Numbered from the stretch's first letter, positions 44,759-56,245 are shown. The stretch is 64,000 bases of DNA from Perkinsus marinus ATCC 50983 (GCF_000006405.1 NW_003214267.1:135820-199819); one strand, 5' to 3'. Translations and numbers: made by a program. The notes: generated by a model from the letters alone, not told the origin.

Positions 44759-44831
44759 GCTCCGATAGCTCAGTCGGTAGAGCGCGTGCCTTTTAAGCCC
44801 GTGGCCGCGGGTTCGAGCCCCGCTCGGAGTG
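44759..44831 (+). tRNA. tRNA-Lys (UUU anticodon), third copy, diverged
   Basis: Acceptor GCTCCGA/TCGGAGT, D-arm GCTCAGTCGGTAGAGC, anticodon loop CTTTTAA, and T-arm GCGGG-TTCGAGC-CCCGC. The anticodon stem CGTGC/GCCCG has one T-C mismatch, absent from the two copies near 9-10 kb, and the acceptor stem differs in sequence but pairs fully. A 12-bp hairpin and TTTT follow directly. Confidence 0.88.
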
Positions 44832-44860
44832 AATATCATCTACCTCGTAGATGATATTTT
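44832..44860 (+). terminator. Hairpin plus T-run after tRNA-Lys
   Basis: AATATCATCTAC, loop CTC, and GTAGATGATATT start at the first base after the tRNA and end in TTTT. The T-run suits pol III termination. The hairpin is perfect, but its role is inferred. Confidence 0.5.
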
Positions 44861-45403
44861 GTCGAAGGATGCTGGGGCATTCGTGTTAGCTTCTAAGTAC
44901 CTCAAACTATCTAAAACAGTTGACAATGCTTGACTGTTTTAAATTGTATCAGTGCAAGTCTAGTGTGTAGTGCAATGCTGCATTCAATGCAATGCGATTC
45001 AACCCATAGCTCTATGGGGCGCCTCAGTAGACAGCACATAGTCTTTAAGACTGGACAAGCTACTCTCAGAAGAGTCCTCCAATATCGAGTTGTTGATTGA
45101 GATCTTTTTTCAATTCCGATGAACACATGAGCTGCTGAACTCATACTTCATTTTTCCTCGTCTCCAGTTCAAGAATTCACTTATCGAACGAGACTGGCTG
45201 ACAAGCTGTACATCTTTCTCTTTACTCCAGAACACAACATCGCTGCCGAGAATGAAACATATATGATATGAGAATTATCAAGGTCACAATGTGCATATGA
45301 AAATCAGATAAGATTATGATACTGAAATTATACTGCAATCAGTCAACTTTAAACGTTCATGGGGACGCCCAGGTTCGATCCCTGCACCCGACTACGAAAA
45401 AGC
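44861..45403 (+). other. 3' flank of the cyclase gene, with a tRNA 3'-half-like piece
   Basis: At 45359-45395 the plus strand reads GACGCCCAGGTTCGATCCCT, a T-arm/box-B-like sequence antisense to the cyclase transcript and placed just after its stop codon. The rest is unassigned. Confidence 0.4.
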
Positions 45404-48400
45404 TCAGAACCTTGCGATGCGCTGGGGAATCGTTTCAACGTTACTCGGGCTGTACCCCGATTGAACCGAGCTGAGCCGCCTCCTTGTCATACCAACGGCC
45501 CCGATTTCGTCTGTGTTCAAGGAAGACACATCAGCACTTCTACAGGAGGGCTCATAGGCGTTCCACGCTTCTCCATCACATGATGAGGCAGACGAGTGGT
45601 ATGACGAATCTGAACTCTCTTCCTCAACGTCGGACACCATCCCATGTGACAGCTGCATCGTTCCTCCATACTCATCTAACAGAATCCACAGCTCGAAATC
45701 GATTACCAGGGCGCGCGCTACTTCTATAATCTCTCTTCCTGCTCGCTCTTCGCTCCTTATTGATATAGTACGTGGTCATCAGTCCCTTGCCCTTCACTTC
45801 CATAACTCCTCTACAGGTGAGGTCGAAACTGTGTCGGACCAAGTTGGCTGTGTCCTCCGAGCAATGGACTCGCATCTCTGTGCCATGGGACTCCATTCTG
45901 AAGAATAAAAAATACAATTTGACATTTACGATCATGTTCCGGCACGTGTGGGAAAACACGCACATAGTCAACTACATATGTTGGTGACAGTAGGGAAATT
46001 CTGAGGAAGTTCTTATCAGTTTCTGTACACTTCTACCGTAATTTGTGTATAAGCTCTTGTAATTAATGAGGAAACTCGTGAGCTCAGCTGAGGAAGGCAA
46101 ACATATATTCCAACGCTATGTTCCGTATGGTTGGAAGAATAGATGTGCTTATAGTCGTCAAGAGTAACAGTGTGTTCCCCCATCAATTTCTCACGACTAC
46201 TATCGATGCCTCACAAAAAAAACTACCATCTAGACCAACTGGTAAACATGTCTGCCTGTGCATCCAAAGATACCCGGTTCGATCCAACCATCCTCCCCCC
46301 ATTTTTACCTAGACGCCGTATTAACGCAGTCTCCCCAAACATCGTAAATGAATTTCTTCCGGCCTATGACCCCAGCCACACAGTGACCAGAGTGAATACC
46401 AACACGTATTCGTAGAGGATGTCCGAGCTGATCGACCAGATTGCCGTCCTCAATCTTGGAAGGATCCTGCAGGGCCTGATGGGACACACAAAACTCCTCG
46501 ATCGATTGCCATTCCATTTCAACTAGTTAATGGTTAACAACCATATTCACTAATTTTATGGCACGCGACATATCACACTAGTACAATAAAACTTTTCTCA
46601 CACAGCATGAGACCACATATCAGAGGAAGCCTCCGCTCAGCTATCCGCAATCAGTTCTAATAATAACAACACTTCATCGGAACACGCTCCATTGATAAAT
46701 ACACACCACCGGATCGACCCCTGCTCCTGGTCGTTCCCAACTAACCAAGTCAATCACCATATCAATGTTATAAATGTAGATATAAAAATAGGAAACATAT
46801 ATGATCAGATGCGCCCCCATAAAAACCGGTATAGGAAAATATGCATATGGTCTACTACATGTGTAGGTAAAATCTGCGGAAATTCTGAGGAAAATTGAAG
46901 AAATTCTCATAGGTTTCTGTACATTTACACCCAAATTCGTACGTAAATTTGTCTGAAATTAGTAAGGAAATCCCCAGACTCTGCTGAGGAGAGCAAACAG
47001 ATTTTCCAATAGATCCGGTTTAGTAAAACATACAAATGGTCAACCACATGTGTTGGTGACAATATGAAAACTCTGAGGAAAATTTGGAGAATCCATGCTA
47101 GTTTCTGTACACTTCTCGTATAGTCTCCCAATTCATATATAAACTCCTATGTTAAGTGAGGAAAGCATTGAGCTCAGCTGAGGGAAGCGAACATTTCCTT
47201 GCAGCACTGAATAGATCTATGTATATAAAAATATTATTAATATCATATAAATGACATTATCATTGGTTAAAGCTATACTAATACCACTAACTCTGACCTA
47301 CTACAGACGCTTACAATTAATCTGATATAATATATTATTATTAATACCACATTTCCTACACATCCTGACAGATCGACCCCCTATCCCCACCTCGATCATC
47401 ATAAGCCCCATCCTCGCCGTAGCATGCGCGTGCATCGGGTTGTATCTCGGCAACCCAGCAGCCGCCATATACGCGTCACCAATAGTCTTAATCTTCTCCA
47501 ACCCACATTCCTCAGCAATATCATCAAACATTGTAAACAACTCGTTTAGCAACTGTACCAGTTCTTCCGGCTCAATATTAGAACCAATCTTCGTGAATCC
47601 CACAACATCAGAGAACAGAATCGAGACGTGCTCATAAGCCTCAGCAAAACCCATAGCCATTTGGTGCGTTAGTGAAGTGTCTTCCTCAGTAGCCTCCCCA
47701 CCAGATTGCTTCACTTGATCATCTTGAATCTCTTTAAGCTGTTGAATTATCGATACCGGTAAAACGTTCATCAATAATCGTTCCGAGCGGTCCGACTCAG
47801 TCGCAAGCGTCAGCGACAGAACATAGTCCCTCCTCGCCAGCAGTTCAAACATGTACCGTATCGTCGCCAATATTGCCGTAGGAGCTACTATAAATGCTAC
47901 ACTCCTAATAGGCTCCCTTAATAAGGAAGACAACTCGAACGGATATGTGCCCAAGGCGATCCACCGTACCGAGAAGAGAAATGCCAAGAGGTAGACGCTT
48001 AAATAGAGCATGTGGATGAACCTGAACCCCAAAAGTAAAATCATTTCTGAATTTTCCCGTTTTTCGACTTGGAATTTCATCTCCCATGTAGTAGGTAGTT
48101 CTACATGCAGTTTTGGAGGGATATATTTTCGCCCCTTTCCTCAGCTACACGCGGCAGTTTTCTCACTAGTTATACGAGTTTACATGCGAAATTGGGGTAG
48201 AAGTGCATAGAAATCAACAAGAATTCGCCAAAATTTCCCCCACAATTTCCATATTGTCACTAATATATGTAGTTGACGATGTGCATATTTCTCCGACACT
48301 AGCCTCGCATAAACAAGCGATAGACACTATACACGGAAATATCATCAGAAAAACTACCAAATGGCGCGAAAATTGTCGAACCATCCCTCGAATTCACCAC

Positions 48401-49486
48401 GACATTTCCGATACCCATCGAAAAACGGAAAAATGGCGGAGCGATGCGAAAAGTTCGACCTCAGTTTGAAGAGGAGAATCGTGAAGGCCATGAGGACGCT
48501 ATAGGTGAGAGCTTCTTGGAGCGGCCAAGTGAAGTACTTCAGAATCTGATCATGGACGATATTGATGCACATCGTGAAACGCTTCGCTCCGCTGTTCTCG
48601 AAACGGGAAAATTCCAACATGGAATCTATGGATTTTGAAATGCCGTCTCCTCACTTGCTGAGTCCAACCCTACCGAGTTTTGAAAATGTCATCAAGTTTC
48701 GATACCAAATCTCCCCGAACTCTCATCGAAACTCACCAAGGGACTGTAATACATCCAAATAAGAACACCACTGCCAGAGAGAGCGGCCAGGCCAAGCTGT
48801 ATGGGAAAGTAATTCTCGCAAAACCACATGGAATCCACCAGGAATATCACTTCTATCTGAGCACAGAATAATAGATTATTTGTCAAAAGCCATCGCCACA
48901 CATCTCTGTTGGGAAATATACGTTTGCTTTCCTCACCTGAGCTCAGAATTTTTCTTACTAATCATGAAAGTTTATATACGAATTCGCGTGAAAATGTACA
49001 GAAACCACCGAGAAATTCTCCAAAATTTTCTCACAACCTTCATATTGCCACCAGCACATGTGGTTGACGATATGAATAATTTCACCTCACACTGCCAGGG
49101 ACCTACCGATAGCTTCACGATTGCTGCGAAGAAGAACAAGGCGGTTGGCTCGGTCATTATGAGCCGAACGAAAGTGACACCCGGGTAATTGGAACGAAGG
49201 AGTTCATATTGCACCCAGCAGTAGATAATGATGAGACACGCTGTGAGGAAGAAGTACCAATAGGGGTATCTTCCCGCTCTCTTCGCGAAATGCACCTACA
49301 TATAGTCCAGTACGTTAAGGCGTTACCTCGTCGACCGATGCACCCAGGTTCAAACCCCACCTGGAAACCTTTTTCCAAAGAAGCGTCATCAGCGAACTCC
49401 AGCGTTAGCCAATGAGTCGGCTGCCCAAATGCCCTCCACATGGTTTCTCTTTCCAACCTCGTATACTGAACCTGACCAGAAATCAC
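45404..49486 (-). CDS. Six-TM class III nucleotidyl cyclase, adenylyl-type specificity residues (5' end uncertain)
   Basis: Makes a cyclic nucleotide, most likely cAMP. Inferred exons: about 49475-49361, 49295 to about 49162, about 48865-48735, about 48598-48455, about 48033-47390, about 46515-46309, 45897 to about 45697, and about 45659-45404. Six hydrophobic helices precede the catalytic domain (for example [34 protein letters not shown]). Next come the linker [18 protein letters not shown] and the catalytic blocks [11 protein letters not shown] (first metal Asp), [51 protein letters not shown] and [12 protein letters not shown]. Lys before TIGD and Asp in YDVWGD are the adenylyl pair (guanylyl cyclases have Glu and Cys). 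The C-terminal tail is S/D/E-rich. Exons above 49.5 kb may exist. Confidence 0.88.
45944..46118 (+). mobile_element. Family-1 MITE with 8-bp target duplication, in a cyclase intron
   Basis: Flanked by TGTTCCGG (45936-45943) and TGTTCCGT (46119-46126), seven of eight bases alike. The body has all family blocks (GTCAACTACATATGTTGGTG, CTGTACACTTCTACCGTAAT, GCTCAGCTGAGGAAGGCAAA). Confidence 0.85.
46229..46308 (+). repeat. tRNA-like sequence filling the donor end of a cyclase intron
   Basis: The plus strand has a box-A-like TAGACCAACTGGTAAACATG and box B CCCGGTTCGATCCA. On the gene strand it starts exactly at the GTAAAAATGG donor and its other end reads TCTAGATGGTAG. The working acceptor lies further on (45898), past a family-1 MITE. 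Confidence 0.55.
46825..47210 (+). mobile_element. Two adjacent family-1 MITEs in a cyclase intron
   Basis: First copy about 46828-47012 (GGAAAATATGCATATGGTCT to GATTTTCCAATA). Second copy about 47027-47210 (AAACATACAAATGGTCAACC to CAGCACTG). Both are in the same orientation, antisense to the gene. Confidence 0.8.
48115..48302 (-). mobile_element. Family-1 MITE in a cyclase intron (gene-strand sense)
   Basis: Read on the minus strand it runs from AGTGTCGGAGAAATATGCAC through TAGTTGACGATG-type blocks to GCTGAGGAAAGGGGCGAAAA. The right terminus is degraded. Confidence 0.75.
48905..49092 (-). mobile_element. Family-1 MITE in the next cyclase intron
   Basis: Minus-strand start AGTGTGAGGTGAAATTATTC, then CCACATGTGCTGGTGGCAAT, CTGTACATTTTCACGCGAAT, and GAGGAAAGCAAACGTATATT with a TTCCCAACA-like end. 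It lies between the exons ending at 49162 and starting at 48865. Confidence 0.75.
49296..49360 (+). repeat. tRNA-like sequence coinciding exactly with a 65-nt cyclase intron
   Basis: The plus strand shows box-A-like TAGTCCAGTACGTTAAGGCG and box B CAGGTTCAAACCCC. On the gene (minus) strand the same 65 nt begin GTGGGGTTTGAACCTGGG and end ACTATATGTAG. The frame is open in phase 0 on both sides: EKGFQ before, [13 protein letters not shown] after. Unspliced reading runs into stops or loses the frame, so the tRNA-like sequence is the intron. Confidence 0.7.
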
Positions 49487-51368
49487 TTCGAATAGTCGCG
49501 GAAAAATACTTCATTTCTATTGAGGAAAAATCTACAGTTTTTCACATATGACCAAACAACACATAGGAAACAGCTCCCATCTGGACGCGATGAACCAAGT
49601 GCATTCGACTGAACGCCAAAACACAAGTGACTATCATTGGACTAACCAAAAAGTGACTTCTGCGACAAAAGTTACGCCGGAATAACCAGTAGTCGTAACA
49701 TCAGTCAGATCGTGCCTAGTGACTCAACAGTTGTGGGTGTTGGTCTCGAGGAGCTCAGCGTGGTCCTTCTCAGATCCAACACCCACCACAAGAAGGAGTT
49801 CAACATGAAACTATTTTCGTGGCGCGCGACAAATGAACTCCGTCTTCTCACCTCTCGCCAAGCCTTCGCCGAACCACTAGTCTCCGTCCCCAAGAGGAAT
49901 CTTATTCTCCATGGTATAAACTGTCTTATAAGAAGATATTTACTATCACTGATTAAAGACAACCTGTCAAGCGAGAAAATGCCCCCACCAGGGATCGAAC
50001 CCGCGACCTTCCCCACCTGAGCTCGTTCGACTCCAGACACTCCCTCACGATACATCTACTTCTATATCTAATATTCCCCATACTCCACCGTACTGCTGAT
50101 TGCATCTGTTGGCTCTTCGCTGACGGTATCGCTGCAGTCGGCGAGAACTGACAAGGAAAAAACAACAAATAAACAATCATCGCTTCGCTCCGCCTAGTCC
50201 AAAGAGAACCAAAAACAACACTACTATACTATCCTCCACCAAATACGCTCATTGCACAAGTACTAACAGTCACACATCTCACGCTGAAGAAGTAACAACT
50301 TCACCAAGTGCGATAACACATGAATGGCACTCATATGCATAGCATTTGCATGCGGTCAAGTGAATTCATATAGTAAACTCCTTAACTCGGTTTATAAAAA
50401 AAACAAACAAGTATCCCAAAATCACAATCAGTTGAACTTGAACCTTTATAGGGAGAAAACATGCACATGGTCAACTACACGTGTTGATGACAACATGAAA
50501 ATCCTGAGAAAATTTCGGCAATTCTCGATGGTTTCTAAACACTTCTACTCCAATTCATATATAAACCTCTACAGTGAGACCCCCGAGATCAGCCTAAGAA
50601 AGCAAACATATTCCTCACCCCTCCAGCGACTATCGGCATCACAACTCCACCCGATGACAAGGGAAGGTTCATCAGAGGGGACGACGACGACGACGCCCCT
50701 ACGGGCTGCTCTACTATATCTGACAACAACAACAATGACAATGATGATGATAATGAAATGCATGGTATATAATCGCGTTCTTCCTAGATTGGTTTATAAA
50801 GAATTTTGCACACTTTTCAATATCGAGTTTCAACGTCTGTGGTGGTGGTGGACGGCTAGACCGCCTTGCCTCACCAACGAACATGGTCAGCCTGTAAGTA
50901 CTCCTAATAAATTAGAGTTCTATAAGCCTCATATTATAGGCGTCTTGAATGATAGCAAAGTTGCTGTTGTTGCTGCTGAAGTTGCTGTTTGTTGTGATAT
51001 GTGTTCGTGCTGAAGGATTCCTTACAGGAGTTAGTTGCGTTATACCTTGGTTATTCAACTAAAATGATACCAGTTGTCATTGGTACCACGACTGCTATTT
51101 CTAAATCCACCCCTCGAATGCATTTTAAACAGTGGAGTAGACATTAAAACATTCAACGCGTTGCTAGTACCAGTACTATGCATATTGTTAGACGAGTTTT
51201 GGGTGGCCTTTTGATGAGTATATAAATAGATGTAGACATTTCACTATTTGCATAGCGCCGATAGTGATGATCAGAGAATTGTCAAGATCGATTCTCGATG
51301 ATTTTCATATCATCATTTGCCGGGAGTCCGACATATAAAGAAAAATACGATGACAATAGACCCCGTAC
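49487..51368. other. Mixed stretch: possible upstream cyclase exons, tRNA-like piece, family-1 MITE
   Basis: Minus-strand segments at about 49720-49910 (FLLGTETSGSAKAWRE before a GTGAGA donor; VELLLVVGVGSEKDHAELLE) could be 5' exons of the cyclase but were not joined. A minus-strand T-arm-like GCGGGTTCGATCCCTGG is at 49988-50010. A family-1 MITE is at about 50452-50615 and a 229-codon frame runs through it; that frame is rejected. 50616-51368 is unassigned. Confidence 0.4.
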
Positions 51369-53615
51369 CTTCTCCAACAGCAGGGAGTGCCTGCTGCTGC
51401 TGGGCAGCCGTCCCAGATTGACGATACATTTGGTTCACCGCCGTCCGACTACCCTCCCTGTGCATGTCTCCTGGAGTCTGAGGACCCTTCACACGGGCAT
51501 CCTTCGCCCTTTGGTACTCCTCCGTGTTTAGACACGTGAAACTGAACACGAAGAAACTCGTCAACCGCATTCTCAACAGCTACTATAGAGCATCACTACC
51601 CAAACATACATCTTGTGTGTGTTCTAACATAGCGCTCAAACCCGCGGCTGGCAACTATGCAACTAACGTACTGAAGTTTCACAACCCGTTTTACGTAAAG
51701 TGGTGTAATACTCTGCGAAAAACGCGATATTCGCGCTATGCAATAGTCCTTAAATATATTTTTCACTATCTCCATTAAAACGCAATAACCACTACAAGCT
51801 GCCAAGGCACCATCAGCACACTCCTCTCGAATTTGAAGGTATATATCTTCGCCGCTTCCCTCACCTGAGCTCAGGTGTTTCCTCCCTAATTATACAAGTT
51901 TACATACGAATTCTGGTAGAAGTGTACAGAAACCAACAACAATTCCCTACTACTTACTACTATTACTACTCACTTTACCAACGCCTGTACTTGACAATGT
52001 GCATATTTTCCCCTACCGACACACTAGTCACCACTCTATTACAGTAAAGTGGCCAGGAACTCCGAAAGGACGTCCTCAAGAATGCTTCGGTCTGCACATA
52101 TTCTCCGAGAGTATTGCCTTACAGAGCGTTGGCGAGCATCACCAAGAGTAGTATTACGGTGTCCACGCTCTTCCTGAGGGGAAAAATGCACTCGCCAAGA
52201 ATCGATCCCACAACCTCCACATGTGCAAACATGTGCCATAACCACTAGACTATACAAACATACATCTACATGCGCGCCATCTACAGACCGAAATTACATG
52301 TACAGAGGTAACTTTCTCTACCCAACGACCTTGACTCTAAGATCCCAAATTCGAAGCCCTCTAATATAGTGATATACATAGCACCTGTTCACGAACGATT
52401 TTCGGAGAAAAATTTTCCTGGCACTTTCTTCTACGTGCTCGCCCTCGATAGTATATAAACACCAGCTATAACCACTAGACTAACTACTAAACGCTAGGCT
52501 CAGGGAGGTTAAAACGACCAAATTTTCTGCGAAGTTTCAAGCGCGTGAAGTCCTTGTGAATTTATGAACTTAGTGAAGACTAAACACCCCGAATTTATTG
52601 GTAATTATAAAGTATGAGGAACTCAATAGTGAAAATATTATATTGAAATTCGAAAAAAAAGTGGTGGCCCAACTCGCGCGTTTCTAGATGCCGAGTACTG
52701 GAGTTTCACAACCCGTTTTACGTGAAGTGGCGTAATACTCGGTGAAAAACACGATATTATTCACGGTGATATGCAGTAGTCGTGAAATATATTTCCCACT
52801 TCTGTTTTCCATATCACTGTAGAAAACTAAATGCTACTCCCTAAGCCTACCTTCACATCAGAGCCACTGCTACTAATCTCATCAACAAATCCCCCAGCAT
52901 CTTCCTCTTCCTCGGCTGCCGCCTCTGGTTCACTTTGCCTCCGTACCAACTCCGCATCGTGCTCTTCAATAGCTCTCACTAGCTCTTTGATTTTCTCAAC
53001 ACAGAACGCGTGTATTCGGCTTGCGCTTCCCTCAATGCACAGCTTCAACAACTCGTCCATCGCTCCGCTACTGAAGACCTCCCAACACAGTTCCTGCAAA
53101 CTCCCGCTCATTTGCCGCGAGCGTCTATGCAAAACTCTATTGAGAACTTCGTCACCAACACTACCTGATTAAACATGACCANNNNNNNNNNNNNNNNNNN
53201 NNNNNNNNNNNNNNNNNNNNNNNNNNNNNNNNNNNNNNNNNNNNNNNNNNNNNNNNNNNNNNNNNNNNNNNNNNNNNNNNNATAGGTACATATGATACTA
53301 CTATATAAGGATGATAATATTACTAACTAATAGGTACATATGATACTACTATATAAGGATGATAATATTACCAACTAATAGGTAAATATGATACTACTAT
53401 ATAAGGATGGTAACCACCAATGAAGTGTTTCCCCAAACTCAACTGTTCATCATTTATCAGGACCTTCACCCCCGAATAAGTACTACCTTAGTAAAAGAGC
53501 CAGCCCTCGAGCCGCTATCCCTCCTACTTCCCGCACTATACCGTCTAGGCTCCATACGAGGCAGGGAAGATCGACCCCCTGCTGGAGGCTCTACTGCTGC
53601 TGATGACGACGACAT
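51369..53615 (-). CDS. Unidentified gene spanning gap 2, three probable exons
   Basis: Probable exons are 53615-53487 (ATG; S/R-rich SSSSAAVEPPAGGRSSLPRM, GT donor), 53164-52851 (GDEVLNRVLHRRSRQMSG, SLQELCWEVFSSGAMDELLK, a long helix CVEKIKELVRAIEEHDAELV, then an acidic EAAAEEEEDAGG run, GTAGGC donor) and 51541-51369 (CLNTEEYQRAKDARVKGPQT, Q-rich QQQQALPAVGEG, GT donor). All have convincing GT/AG borders. Gap 2 separates the first two. Family-2 and family-1 MITEs and a tRNA-like piece lie between the last two. The domain made of repeated helices is not one I can name. Confidence 0.5.
51672..51782 (+). mobile_element. Family-2 MITE in an intron of the 51-53 kb gene
   Basis: TGAAGTTTCACAACCCGTTT at the left, GCGAAAAACGCGATATTCGC and TATGCAATAGTCCTTAAATA inside. 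The right terminus is degraded (CACTATCTCCATTAAAACG). Confidence 0.75.
51833..52020 (-). mobile_element. Family-1 MITE in an intron of the 51-53 kb gene
   Basis: Reverse orientation: the plus strand shows CTCACCTGAGCTCAGGTG, CAGAAACCAACAACAATTCC and TGACAATGTGCATATTTTCC near the ends. Confidence 0.75.
52178..52257 (-). repeat. tRNA-like sequence
   Basis: Minus strand: box A TAGTCTAGTGGTTATGGCAC, a self-complementary CACATG/CATGTG arm, and box B-like GGGATCGATTC. Without a proper seven-base anticodon loop it is unlikely to work. Confidence 0.45.
52697..52830 (+). mobile_element. Family-2 MITE beside an exon of the 51-53 kb gene
   Basis: TGGAGTTTCACAACCCGTTT to TTTTCCATATCACTGTAG; the interior has GTGATATGCAGTAGTCGTGA. 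Its right end lies within about 20 bp of the inferred donor of the exon ending at 52851. Confidence 0.8.
53182..53281. other. Assembly gap, 100 N
   Basis: Exactly 100 N, a placeholder of unknown length. It borders a 48-bp tandem repeat on the right, which is the likely cause of the break. Confidence 0.99.
53282..53406. repeat. 48-bp tandem repeat at the gap edge, at least 2.6 copies
   Basis: Units contain AGGTACATATGATACTACTA and TATAAGGATGATAATATTAC, nearly identical between copies. The array runs into the N gap, so its true size is unknown. Confidence 0.9.
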
Positions 53616-56245
53616 GATAAAATTACATACTTCGACAAGGTTGGGAATCTCAAGTTTTTTTTCAAATTGGAAACAGAATTTTACACAAAGGTGAATTGCA
53701 CGAGTGGAACGTTCATCAGCCGTAATAAGCAGTAAAAGCAATGAACACATCTCGCAGAGGAACGCGGCTGAGCATTTCAAGTCAACAGAGGCAATCAACG
53801 TAATGGTGTTCGCACGTGATATGGAAAAGACTATTCTACATTTCACATTCCAAAAAGCATCCCATAAGTGAACCCAGCTCATAGGAAGCCTATCTATTAA
53901 AAAATATCAAATCAATGAGATAGAGTAACTAAGTTGATCCACTGCATGCATCGTCCTTGAAACCCTCCTTTACAACGAGTAATACATAATCACGAGTATT
54001 TTCCCAACGGTCTTGGTAGACGTCACCCTTCCTCTACGGTCCTCTAGTGTGTACAGGGAGTATACAACTGCATGGATCTATCTCTACTTAGATGAGCCTT
54101 GATGAGCAGATGATAGGGAAAAGGTACTCAAACAAAGCACGATTCGTGTCGCAAAAGTTCGAATCTTGAGTCTGCACGCAAGAACATCACAGAGTGTACA
54201 CGCGTGCAGATACAACACTGTAATGAAGTGAAGTTAAGACTATTAATAAACCAGTCTTACACTGAGGGAACGATGGGTGAGTTGACCTGGCTTCTGAACA
54301 CCATTGGAACTGTTTCACAACAATATTTAATCGAGGCGACTCCCCTCCAAATTGTTGACTATGATGTTAGGGTCGCCAAGACCTCACGGTAAGGCCAAGA
54401 CGGTGCTGTTGAGCACATACGCTTTTATTTTTTCTACCCTTTTTTTGTGGAAACAGAATTATACACGTTTGACATGGTAGATTATACGAGTCACAAGTGA
54501 AACGTTCATCAACAGCCTAACCAATCAAACAAATAAATTTTTTCTTTTAAATTTTTTAATTTTTTCTACCGTGTCTCCTCAGAGTTGTCTCAAGTTTGTG
54601 CTCACACTCCTGATAATTAATATCTTCAGTAGGGCACGCCAAGCATGAAACGGCCTTAGTACTGGAGAACGAAAGCAAGATAATATATACTCTTTTCATC
54701 CAACTACAACTGCATTGTGATCTGCTCTCCAACGTTCAAGATAAGTTTGGGAGCAACTTAAGGTACTTGTTAGTGATTTCCCCATTGAGATAACACCATA
54801 CTTGATATAGTAGCAGAGGAATGCCTTAGAAGGCAGCAGCCTGATTACACTTGATCGATGTAGACTATCTACATCATGAGCTCAGCTGAGGGCTTCCTTC
54901 ACCCGAGAGAGACAAATTGTGTGCTACGGGGAATTGGGACAGCGATAATGATGATGCACTAGCATCTTCCATTCCTCATTTTTTATCGAATTTCAGGATA
55001 TTTCGGAGTTGATCGATGCGAAAAAGAAGCTTGGTGCGGTTATCACAGAATTCATCACTTTTTTCACCAAGTGAGAATTGATTTTCCCACTGAGATAACA
55101 CTATACTGGATATAATAGCAGAGGAATGCCTTAGAAGGCAGCAGCCTGATTACACTCAATCGATGTAGACTATCTACATCATAAGCTCAGCTCAGGGCTT
55201 CCTTCACCCGAGAGAGACACATTGTCTGCATCTTCACCCAAGTGTGCTTGAGAAATAGATTTCTCAATCATCCTGCGAAAAGCTTGACTGTAAACACCTC
55301 AAGATAGTATTGTGTTAACCATTTGGGAGCTCAAGACAATGGTTAATGGAATCTAGTGATTCTATCTACAATTACACTCATAAACTCATCAACTAGCTTC
55401 GAGCTAAGCTAAGATTCCGTACTTGCACAACTGCATATTCACAGTAACACGTTATATTCAAGACGCCTAGAAATAGCTTCCTAGGCGTCTTAAATAGGTT
55501 CCTCCTGAGTTCCAATAGCGCTCCCAGCATTGGATTTAACATTTCGCATCACTCGAAATGTGGCAATTGATGAAATGTGAACTGGTTTCGGCCAGTATCA
55601 TTCTGAAGAACGATACCGATACCACTCCTCGTTGAATCAGTTTAGTAAACTCAATATCAAGCTGACGCAGTTACTGTGTGTTCAAGTACTTTCCTGCTTT
55701 TTATAAGCGTTAGATCAATTATACCGATCCACTGAAGTTTCACAATCCGTTTTACGTGAAGCGGCGTAAAATTCGGTGAAAAACGCGATATTCGCGGTGA
55801 TATACAGTGGTCGTGAAATATGTTTTTCATATCACTAGGGTGAAACTCCGCTCTACGGACTTGACTTCGGTATACAATGCTCCTGAGCTCAGAAACTGAT
55901 TCTCGAGGCGTGTCCCGGAGGAAGGCTCCCTCAACGTTCCCCTCTTGAGAAACGCCTTTTACGTTATAGGGCTAATATTCATTTATATTCCCGAATATAT
56001 GGTTGAGTGCGATTAGTGTTATGCAAAGACTGATTACACTAGTAGTGCTAGTGTAGGTTTTTCCGGAAACACCTGCACACTATCTTTGATCAACCTAGAT
56101 ACTTCGTCTTGCTATGTGTTGCTCTATTTATCTACTCAAAGAAAATATACTGTTGTGTATATCATATCTCCCAAGACTAGTGTAAAACTATACACTAGCA
56201 ATAGCAATAACACAATAGCGCTGACCAGACAACATACATTAGTAA
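53616..56245 (+). other. Stretch with a three-copy 210-bp repeat and possible small exons
   Basis: Exon-like plus-strand pieces are 54259-54391 (MGELTWLLNTIGTVSQQYLI, ending at a GTAAGG donor) and about 54998-55071 (acceptor TTTCAG; DISELIDAKKKLGAVITEFI; GTGAGA donor). They might form a small gene but have no clear start or end. A family-2 MITE is at 55731-55851 and an 11-bp-arm hairpin at 55460-55491. The 210-bp repeat is listed separately. Confidence 0.4.

Noticed and set aside
50616-50763. Valine-rich frame as a membrane segment
   Set aside because: It comes from ACGACGACG and ACAACAACA runs in a non-coding stretch and has no supporting exon borders.
50324-51013. 229-codon plus-strand open frame
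   Set aside because: It reads straight through a family-1 MITE (50452-50615) and low-complexity GACGACGACG and TTGCTGTTG runs, has no splice or family support, and is best explained by chance openness.
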